Source: CAWCVR01 sp963799105 | GTDB lineage: Bacteria > Acidobacteriota > Terriglobia > Bryobacterales > Bryobacteraceae | NCBI GenBank assembly: GCA_963799105.1 | Contig: CAWCVR010000001.1 | Span: 558,001-622,000 of the forward strand | Length of the DNA stretch: 64,000 bases | Reading direction: 5' to 3' | Notes under the pieces: model-generated | The model's database searches: none | The model's input: only the letters and a program-made list of their open reading frames with translations | What the model was told of the DNA's origin: nothing | Made by a program: the position numbers and the translations under genes | Shown here: in pieces, positions 18,069 through 25,306 of the stretch | Position numbering within the stretch: the first letter of the stretch is position 1 | Layout of the letters: each line of letters begins with the position of its first letter

Positions 18069-18548
18069 GTGTGGTCGAGGGTTGCCGCTGCCAAGGCCGC
18101 AGCCGCAAAAGGGCCGCCGCCCATACCCGTGGTGGCGGCAATCGCCCGGAAGGGAGACATCGGTGTCTATCACTCGGGCCTCGGCGCAGTTATGCCCCTC
18201 GCCACCGTCACAGTTAGAAGCCAAGTCAACGGGCAGTTAACGAACGTTCGCTACCGTGAGGGTGACACCGTTCAGAAGGGCGATCCGCTGGTAGAGATTG
18301 ACGGCGGGCCGTATCAGGCGGTACTGACCCAACCCGAAGGGCAACTCATCCGGGACCAGGCAGCCCTGGACAACGCGCGCATCGACCTGGTGCGCTATCA
18401 GCAGTTGGTTCCGCAAAGAGCCGCCCAGGAGCAACAGCTTGCTACGCAGCAAGCCACCGTGCATCAGGACGAGGGCGTGGTGAAACCGGATGAGGGTCAA
18501 ATCCAGAGCGCCCGTGTCAATCTTGCCTACTCGCGCGAGGCAGCCTGA
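18069..18548 (+). pseudogene. Truncated RND efflux adaptor (MdtA/HlyD-type)
   Basis: 159 codons. From about residue 24 it follows the N-terminal half of MdtA-like periplasmic adaptors: SGLGAVMPLATVTVRSQVNG, the lipoyl half-motif REGDTVQKGDPLVEID, and a coiled-coil hairpin with QPEGQLIRDQAALDNARIDL and QEQQLATQQATVHQ. It stops at LAYSREAA, where intact proteins return to the second lipoyl half and beta-barrel. No signal peptide or lipobox is visible and no RND pump gene follows, so this is a broken gene. Confidence 0.8.
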
Positions 18549-18572
18549 GGGAGCGGAACGACGGAACCCCCG

Positions 18573-18940
18573 GTGTTCAGGCGAGGCATGCCCCACAACT
18601 CTCCGGGCGCCAAAGCCGCCAGACGCGCGTTTGTTCTGCAGGGCCGCTTCCGCAGGTTCTTCTCGAATCTCGGCCCAGGGTTGATAACCGGCGCCGCGGA
18701 TGACGACCCGTCCGGCATCGCGACCTATTCGGTCACCGGCGCCGCGCTCGGCTACGCGCCCTTGTGGACCGCGATCTTCTCCTTCCCCTTGATGGCGGCC
18801 ATACAGACGATGTGCGCCCGCCTTGGGATGGTCACCGGACTCGGGCTGGCAGGCGTGATTCGAGTGCGCTATCCACGGTGGATCCTATGGAGCGCCTGCT
18901 CGTTGCTCGTCATCGCCAATACCGTCAACATCGCCCCTTT
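18573..18940 (+). pseudogene. Truncated NRAMP-family metal transporter
   Basis: About 120 codons matching the start of NRAMP/MntH-type proteins: SNLGPGLITGAADDDPSGIATYS is the first helix with the metal-binding Asp-Pro-Ser-Gly motif, followed by two more helices (FPLMAAIQTMCARLGMVTG, WILWSACSLLVIANTVNI). Homology ends abruptly near 18940, four bases before the stop codon of the opposite-strand kinase gene. The frame continues into that gene as meaningless sequence. Most of the helices of the transporter are missing. Confidence 0.82.
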
Positions 18941-18943
18941 TCA

Positions 18944-21478
18944 TCAGCGCGAAGCCGAAGATCGTATGCCTTGGCGCGGGCGGTTGCCGGGGCCGCCCGT
19001 GCAGTCGTTAAGCTGTGCGTCAACGTGGGTTCTTAACGACCCCATATCGAACATGGCTCCGGCGGGATAGTCGGATTTTAGGGGCACAGTCGCGGCGATG
19101 GCGCGGCGGTAGGCGTCGGATCGGAGGCCGCAGTTGACGGGTCGAATTCGTCCGTACAGGTCGCCGAGTTCCGACCAGGTTTCGGCGAGGTGCATACGTG
19201 CGTCGTCGTTGGAGGCGTCCCGTTCGAGCGCGGCGGAAAGGATGCCGGTGGCATCGCGCAGCGCGGCGACGGCCCGCTGCCGGTCTCCGGAAAGCTCCAG
19301 CGCCGGCGCCGCGGCCATCTCCAGCTTGGCCACTTCCACGCGGGCCAACTGATTTCGGGCGTCGGCCGAGACGATGGAGCGCAGCAAATCGAGCGCCCGG
19401 TCGAAGTCTGCCACGGCGGCGGCGTCTTCGTGCCGCTCATGTTCAAGCCATCCAGTCTCGGAGTAGTTCCAACTGACATCGAACTTCACCTGGGTCGCGC
19501 CGGGCGCACGGGCGAGCCGATCGAGATTGATGCGCAGCGCCTCGCGGTGATGCTCCAGCGCGGCCGGCACGTCGTTCAGCGCATGCAGCACCTCGGCCAG
19601 CGCGCTGTGGGTCCGCGTCAGCATCCGGGCGGCCCAGTCGTTCGCCGGTTCGGCGGCGTGGTATTCCAGCGCCAGGGCGAGCAGGCGTTCGTAGGAGGCG
19701 CGCGCCCTCGGCCAGTCGTGCTCTCCGTCCAGAGTGGTAGCCTCGGCCCAGAGCGCGCGCAGGCGCAGCGCGCGGTCGTTCGGGTGGCGGGCGGAAAGTT
19801 CGTCCAGCCAAGCGCCGGTTTCGGCGCGCAGTTCGCTCCACTGGCGCGATTCACCCCGCTGCTCGCGAATACCGGCCTCCTGAGTGTCGGCTTCGACCAG
19901 CGCCTCGGAGGCCGCCTCATCGCCGGGCGAGCGCCGCAACACCGCGTGCAGAATGGCGCGCGCATGTCCGTAGCTCGCCACCGCCCCGGTGAAGTCGCCC
20001 AGGCTCGCCTCGCCCTTACCGGCCTGCACCAGGCCGATCTTCGTGTAGGCCTGCGCCAGCTCGAGTTGCAGGTCGCGATTGCGCGCGCTCGTCGCTTCCA
20101 GGTTCTTCAGATACTCCAGCGCGCGCTCCACCAGCAGCTTGCGCGCCGCGGTTGAACCCGGCAGTTCCGCGATGGAATCGTGCAGGTCGAACACCACCGC
20201 GTGCGCGAGCTGGCGCACCTGGTTGAAACGCATTTGCGCCACGCGCTCGGCCCGCCAGATGGTCCAGACGGCCACGCTGCCCAGCGCCGCGGCGAGCACG
20301 CCCGTGGCCACGCCCCAGCGGCGCCGGGCCACGAACTTGCGCAGCCGGTAAAGCGTCGAGCCGTGCGCCGCGCGCACCGGGAACCCGCCCAGATAGCGGT
20401 CCAGGTCGTCACGCAGCTCGTCCACGCTGGCGTAGCGTTCCCCGGGCGCTTTGCGCAGCGTTTTGAGTACCACGTGGTCAAGTTCGCCGCGCAGTTGGCG
20501 GGGCGTGAATGGCATTTCGCTCTCCACGCCGCGTCTGCGCAGCACCGTGCTCGGGCGTTTTGGCTCAACGTCGCAGATCGCCCGGCACAGCTCCATCGGC
20601 GACTGCCGGTCACCGTCGTACGGACCTTCGCCGGTGAGTAGTTCGTAGAGCACGACGCCCAGCGAGTAGATGTCGGTGGCGGTGGTCAGACGCTCGCCGC
20701 GCACCTGCTCCGGGCTCGCGTAGCCCGGCGTCAACAGCAGCAGCGTCGGCGTCTCGGTTGACGCCGTGCCCGGCGTTTGCAGGATGCGTGCCAAACCGAA
20801 ATCGACCAGTTTCGGCGCGCCATCGGCGCTTACCAGAATGTTCGCCGGCTTGATGTCGCCGTGAATCACCAGTTGGCGGTGCGCCGACGACACCGCGTCG
20901 CAGATGCCGCGGAAGAGGTTCAACCGGCCGCGCAAATCCAGTCCATGACCGCGCGCGAACTCGGTCACCGGCACGCCCGCGACGTACTCCATGGCGTAGT
21001 ACGGCTGCCCCGCTTCGGTCGTGCCACCGTCAATCAGGCGCGCAATGTTCGGATGGTCCAGCCCGGCGAGCACCTGGCGCTCGCGCCGGAACCGGCGCGC
21101 GAGTGCGGCCGCCTGGGATCCGCCCTTGAGCACCTTCACGGCGACCTCGTGCTGGTACGCGCCGTCGTCGCGCGCGGCCAGGTACACCACGCCCATGCCG
21201 CCTTCTCCCAGCCGCCGCAGAATGAGGTATGCGCCGACGCGCTCCGGGTCGGCCGGCGGCTCAGCCGTCTCGGTCTCGCTCGCCGCTTGCCAGCGCGCCA
21301 CGTCGAGGCCGGCCGTGATGCCTTTGGCGTTTTCGAAAGAGAGCAGATCTTCCACTTCGCGCCGCAGCTCGCCCTCGCCCGCGCAGCTCTCGTCCAGAAA
21401 CTCGCCCCGCTGTTCGGGCCGAAGCTCCAGGGCCCCGTTCAGCACCGCCTTGACGCGTTGCCACTCGGCCGGCGTCAT
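18944..21478 (-). CDS. Transmembrane Ser/Thr protein kinase with TPR-like tail
   Basis: About 844 residues. A short N-terminal segment (TPAEWQRVKAVLNGALE) is typical of acidobacterial kinases. The kinase domain at ~65-340 has glycine loop LGEGGMGVVYLA, lysine in VAVKVLKGG, catalytic loop HGDIKPANILV (the usual HRD is HGD), DFGLARIL and GYASPEQ. One membrane helix follows (~370-390, GVLAAALGSVAVWTIW), then an alpha-helical TPR-like region rich in Ala/Leu/Arg. The ATG at 21478 overlaps the stop of the sigma factor gene (ATGA), so I rejected the longer start. The last residues border a rearrangement junction with the NRAMP fragment. HGD in place of HRD is common in such kinases and does not imply loss of activity. 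Confidence 0.9.
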   Translation of the reverse strand: MTPAEWQRVKAVLNGALELRPEQRGEFLDESCAGEGELRREVEDLLSFENAKGITAGLDVARWQAASETETAEPPADPERVGAYLILRRLGEGGMGVVYLAARDDGAYQHEVAVKVLKGGSQAAALARRFRRERQVLAGLDHPNIARLIDGGTTEAGQPYYAMEYVAGVPVTEFARGHGLDLRGRLNLFRGICDAVSSAHRQLVIHGDIKPANILVSADGAPKLVDFGLARILQTPGTASTETPTLLLLTPGYASPEQVRGERLTTATDIYSLGVVLYELLTGEGPYDGDRQSPMELCRAICDVEPKRPSTVLRRRGVESEMPFTPRQLRGELDHVVLKTLRKAPGERYASVDELRDDLDRYLGGFPVRAAHGSTLYRLRKFVARRRWGVATGVLAAALGSVAVWTIWRAERVAQMRFNQVRQLAHAVVFDLHDSIAELPGSTAARKLLVERALEYLKNLEATSARNRDLQLELAQAYTKIGLVQAGKGEASLGDFTGAVASYGHARAILHAVLRRSPGDEAASEALVEADTQEAGIREQRGESRQWSELRAETGAWLDELSARHPNDRALRLRALWAEATTLDGEHDWPRARASYERLLALALEYHAAEPANDWAARMLTRTHSALAEVLHALNDVPAALEHHREALRINLDRLARAPGATQVKFDVSWNYSETGWLEHERHEDAAAVADFDRALDLLRSIVSADARNQLARVEVAKLEMAAAPALELSGDRQRAVAALRDATGILSAALERDASNDDARMHLAETWSELGDLYGRIRPVNCGLRSDAYRRAIAATVPLKSDYPAGAMFDMGSLRTHVDAQLNDCTGGPGNRPRQGIRSSASR

Positions 21479-22041
21479 CCGCGGCGCTCCGTGCCCAGCC
21501 TCCGCCGCAGCCACATCCGCGCCGTGGCCCACTCGCGCGCGGTCGTCGCCGCGGAGATCTCCAGAACGGCAGCCGCTTCTTCGATGGTCAAACCGCCGAA
21601 GAATCGCAGTTCGACCAGCGCCACGAGCCGTTCGTCCATCCGGCTCAACTCTTCCAGCGCGCGATCCAGGTCGATCAGGTCTACCAGATTCGGACCCGCC
21701 GCCGCGCCGGCCAGGGACAAGGTCACTGCCGCCTGCGCATCGGGCCGCTTGGCCGCATTGCGCCGGTCGGCGTAGTCCAGCAGCACGCGCCGCATCATCC
21801 GCGCCGCCAGGCCCAGAACCTGCGCCCGGTTCCGCCAGTCCACCTGCTGCTGGCCTACAAGCCGCAGATACGCCTCATGCACCAGCGCGGCCGGTTGCAG
21901 CGTGTGGCCCGCACACTCGCCGCGCATGTAGCCCTCGGCCAGGCGCCGCATTTCGGCATAGACCGCGGGCATCATCTCGTCGAGCGCCGTGCGGTCACCG
22001 TTTCCGAGCTGGGAAAGCAGCTCTTGGAATGCCTGGCTCAT
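21475..22041 (-). CDS. ECF sigma factor, TIGR02999-type
   Basis: 188 residues. Region 2 is seen in LVHEAYLRLVGQQQVDWRNRAQ and LAARMMRRVLLDYADRRNAAKR, region 4 in LVALVELRFFGGLTIEEAAAVLEISAATTAREWATARMWLRRRL. This subgroup is abundant in Acidobacteriota and Planctomycetes and is usually paired, as here, with a membrane Ser/Thr kinase; phosphorylation of the sigma factor or its partner is the proposed control. Translational coupling to the kinase by ATGA supports a two-gene signalling unit. Confidence 0.92.
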   Translation of the reverse strand: MSQAFQELLSQLGNGDRTALDEMMPAVYAEMRRLAEGYMRGECAGHTLQPAALVHEAYLRLVGQQQVDWRNRAQVLGLAARMMRRVLLDYADRRNAAKRPDAQAAVTLSLAGAAAGPNLVDLIDLDRALEELSRMDERLVALVELRFFGGLTIEEAAAVLEISAATTAREWATARMWLRRRLGTERRG

Positions 22042-22150
22042 TTTCTACCATTGTGTCTCAAATCGGCCCGCCGCGGCGGTGTCGGAAAGGTGCGGGAAGG
22101 TGGTTCTTTGAGGGGGCGCCGCGGTTCCCGCGTTATCGAGTGGTCGAGGC

Positions 22151-22822
22151 CTCGGGAAGTGCGCGAACTGCACCGGCGGACGCGTCGGGGCTGAGTATGC
22201 CGCCGATCTGGCGGAGGAGGCGGCCCGATTCCTGGAACGTCTGTCATTGTCATTCGACCTGAAGAAACAATGGCCGCAGGGCTCCCGGTTCGAAGGCGAG
22301 CGCGGCAGAATCGTCACGGAATATAGGGGCAGGGAGGGGCGAGCCCTCTGCAAATGGGGCGACGCGGGTTTCGGCATCTTGGTGCGCGACGGCAAACGCG
22401 GCGGGCATTTCCCTGACCGTCTGGTGGACGGCGCGGCCGACTTGATCCAGCGCCGCTGGAACCCGCAACCCCGGCCAGAATGGGTCGCCTGCGTTCCGTC
22501 GAACCGGCACGCGGAGCTGGTCCCCGACTTCGCCGCGCGATTGGCTACCCGCCTCGGGCTGCCGTTTGTGGAGTGCATTCGAACGACCCGCGTCACGGAC
22601 CTCCAAAAAACCCGCCAAAACACTTTTCAGCAGGCCCGCAATCTGGAGAACGCATTCGCCATCGACGAGAGAAATGTCCGCCCCGAGCCTGTGTTGCTGG
22701 TCAACGACATGGTGGACTCCCGCTGGACCCTCACGGTTTTGGCATGGAAACTCCTAAAGGTTGGCGCCGGCCCGGTCTTCCCATTTGCCTTGGCCGACTC
22801 TTCGGCAGATGATGGGAAGTAG
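22151..22822 (+). pseudogene. 5'-truncated RecQ-like helicase: zinc site plus phosphoribosyltransferase domain
   Basis: The frame opens upstream with GKCANCTGGRVGAEYA, the RecQ-type Cys pair, with no start codon of its own. It continues into a C-terminal phosphoribosyltransferase-like domain: WVACVPSNRHAELVPDFAARLA, and LLVNDMVDSRWTLTVLAWKL, which matches the PRPP-binding loop of type I enzymes. The helicase core that should precede is absent. A TTG at 22247 could start a stand-alone PRTase of about 191 residues. Nine bases downstream lies dprA. RecQ-PRTase/DprA pairs and the ShosT (PRTase)/ShosA (DprA) antiphage pair are known from other bacteria; membership of either is inferred. Confidence 0.7.
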
Positions 22823-22831
22823 CGAACGGCA

Positions 22832-24094
22832 ATGAACGAAGCGTTGAATCCCGACACGCAAGCGGTACTCCTGCTGTGCAGCCAGCTCGGCCAGAGGGAC
22901 AACAGCGGCGTGAAGCCCCTCACCCCGAAGAAGTATGGCGTTCTGACCCGGTGGCTGCGTGAGCGGTCCATGCGTCCGGCAGATCTTCTGGACCACGCCG
23001 GCCGCGCCCGCCTCGCGGAACTCCAATCCACGGAACTTGTCCCCGAAACTCTGGGGCAGCTACTCGACCGTGGCGCGGCGCTGGGCATCGTGGCTGAACG
23101 GTGGACGAGCCGCGGTCTCTGGGTGCTTAGCCGCAGCGACGACGCCTACCCCGCCCGCCTGAAGAACTATTTGGGCCAAGCGGCGCCTCCACTGCTCTAC
23201 GGGGCCGGCGACCCCTGCCTGCTCCAGGCAGGCGGCCTGGCCATTGTGGGTTCGCGCGATGCTTCGGACGAGGAGATCGAGTTCGCCCGGAGTGTAGCGG
23301 CCGCTTGAGCCTCGCAGAATATACCCGTGATCTCGGGCGGCGCGCGTGGTGTGGACCTGGAAGCCATGGCGGCAGGATTCGAAGCAGGCGGCAGAGCGAT
23401 CGGAGTCCTCCCCGACAGCCTGGCGCGGAACGCCGTCTCCGCACGGTATCGGGAGGGCCTCATGTCCGGCCGGCTTGCTTTGGCATCGCCGTACGAGCCA
23501 GAAGCGCGCTGGTTTGCGTTCACTGCTATGGAGCGTAACAGGCTGATCTATGCCTTGAGTGACGCCGCTTTGGCGGTCAGTTCCGCGGCGGACAATGGCG
23601 GAACGTGGGCTGGAGCCATCGAGGCGTTGGACGCCGCGCGAGTCGCGGTCTACGTGAAAGCGAACGGTACCGTGAAAGAAGGCAACCGCAAACTGCTGGC
23701 GCGCGGAGGACGTGCGTTTCCCGAAGGACCATGGACCGATTTGCGGTCTCTGTTTGCGTCTCTCGGGCCCGGACCGACCCTGTTCGATGCCGGGGGGACC
23801 TTCCAGGAGACCCAATCCGGTGCGTCTGCGCCAGCCCCGGCGACAGACCCATTCGAGAGTGCTTTGCCGGCATTGATGCTCGCTCTCTCGGCGTCAAGCG
23901 GCGAAAAAGATCTCGCGCAGACGCTCGGCGTCGCCCAAGCGCAGGCAAGGGAGTGGCTAAAGCGCGCCTGCGACGAGGGGCATGTCCGAAAGCTGCACCG
24001 GCCGGTGCGGTACGTCGCATCGCAACAAACTCTTCCGTTATTCGGCGGTACGGTAGAGTCCGCCGATGAATCCCACCCTGGACCTCGTGCCTGA
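22832..24094 (+). pseudogene. dprA: DprA/Smf-family DNA-processing protein split by an in-frame TGA
   Basis: One reading frame of 420 codons is interrupted only by TGA at 23306-23308. Before it: LSRSDDAYPARLKNYLG, LLYGAGDPCLL and AIVGSRDASDEEIEFARSVAAA. After it, in the same frame: NIPVISGGARGVDLEAMAAGF, then the rest of the Rossmann-like DprA core and a C-terminal winged-helix region (AQTLGVAQAQAREWLKRA). The stop falls in the helix before the conserved SGGARGVD loop. Intact DprA loads RecA on incoming single-stranded DNA; DprA-like proteins also act in defence pairs. Either a real nonsense mutation or a base error explains it. Confidence 0.85.
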
Positions 24095-24356
24095 ACGCGA
24101 GGGCGGAGTATGCTCCTGATGTGCCGCCGCCGGCGCCTGCTCGATCATGCCGCCCTTCAAGACGAAGACCTGCAATTCGTAGTTCTCAGTTGCCATCGGG
24201 AACGCTATCTCGGCCTGCCGAAACTCGCGCTGCGCCGTACGGACAGGCTGCATTTGCCGCACGCAGCCGGAAGTCGCCAAATAGCGGTCCAGCACCAACT
24301 CTCCGGGAAGTCCGGTTAGTTCGCCGGGAGGCCGGGGCCCGCCGGGTCTATCCTCT
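24095..24356. other. Stretch without a supported gene
   Basis: A minus-strand frame here (up to 24298) gives a fairly natural-looking peptide containing RQAEIAFPMATENYELQVF, but it has no recognisable family and a poor start. It may be a gene remnant. Confidence 0.3.
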
Positions 24357-24776
24357 TTACAAGTTCAGAAGATCACCCTGCTCGGGAGTAAGTTGCGCCG
24401 TCTTCCAACATAGCGGAAACTGGCTGCACCTCCAGAAATCGCCTCGCGTCCCTGTCCTGATCGCCATCAGGTGACCCTGCGGACAGAGCCGCGGATTCTG
24501 CTCCAAAGCGTGGATCCGTCCGCCTAGCCGGAACTGCCGGTTCGCCTCGTCTCTCGCCTGAATCGCCGGCAGCTTTTCGCCGAGTTCCCTGATCGCCTTC
24601 GCCACCCTTTTCCCTACCGGCAAGTCGGCGAGAGCGCCCTTGGCGTGAGTTAGCCGGGTCAAAATGCCCTCGTATTCCTTGACCGACCCCACATCGACCG
24701 CCTCTTCCCTCTGTTCCGCGAATGCGCGGAGGTGAGTCGTACCGGCCGGGAAGATCGGCAACTGCAACTGTGGCAT
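24357..24776 (-). CDS. Hypothetical protein with a C-terminal Cys cluster, possibly chimeric
   Basis: 139 residues. The first ten residues, MPQLQLPIFP, resemble the start of a group of transposase-like proteins. The middle is a charged helical region, and the end (CPQGHLMAIRTGTRGDFWRC followed by SQFPLC) resembles the zinc-ribbon of topoisomerase I C-termini. The N-terminal and C-terminal similarities belong to different families, so the frame may be a fusion made by rearrangement. It lies in the decayed area after dprA. Confidence 0.4.
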   Translation of the reverse strand: MPQLQLPIFPAGTTHLRAFAEQREEAVDVGSVKEYEGILTRLTHAKGALADLPVGKRVAKAIRELGEKLPAIQARDEANRQFRLGGRIHALEQNPRLCPQGHLMAIRTGTRGDFWRCSQFPLCWKTAQLTPEQGDLLNL

Positions 24777-25170
24777 GTCCCAGTCTTACGCCGCCACCGC
24801 TCACTGCGCAAGCGCAATCCGGGGTCAATCCAATTTCCGCGCCACCCGCGGAATCACGGGGACGAGATCGGGAGTTCTGTGGTTGGGTTTTGGACCCAAC
24901 GGTTTGCCCGTTCCAGAGCCAGCTTTGCAGTCCGTGTCGGCTTATAGGACTTACGGATACCGGTTAAGATTAGCCTGCGAGAACTACCGGAGAATCTGGG
25001 CGTCGGCGCGTGTCGACGGTGCTGCACCGGTCTTGTCGCAGCGAGGAGTTGGAAGGATGTTGGTTTGGCGCAGGAGGCCTGAAATGGACCCGCATTTCAA
25101 GCAGTCTGGTAGCAGGCTCTTTTTGCTCTGTTTTTGCTTGTCTTGGAAGTCGTTGATTAGGAAGGGGGGT
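24777..25170. other. Intergenic stretch, no gene seen
   Basis: About 390 bases downstream (on the minus strand) of the initiator tRNA. It includes less GC-rich sequence around 25090-25160. No terminator or coding frame is convincing. Confidence 0.45.
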
Positions 25171-25247
<77 letters not shown>

Positions 25248-25306
25248 CTCACATGGTAGCGTACGGCGGCTCACAGGTCAATGTCGCGAAATTCAGCGCC
25301 GCGCTT

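Noticed and set aside
23306..23308. Selenocysteine or recoded TGA in dprA
   Set aside because: TGA is an ordinary stop in many genes here, no SECIS-like hairpin was noticed directly after it, and DprA is not a selenoprotein family.
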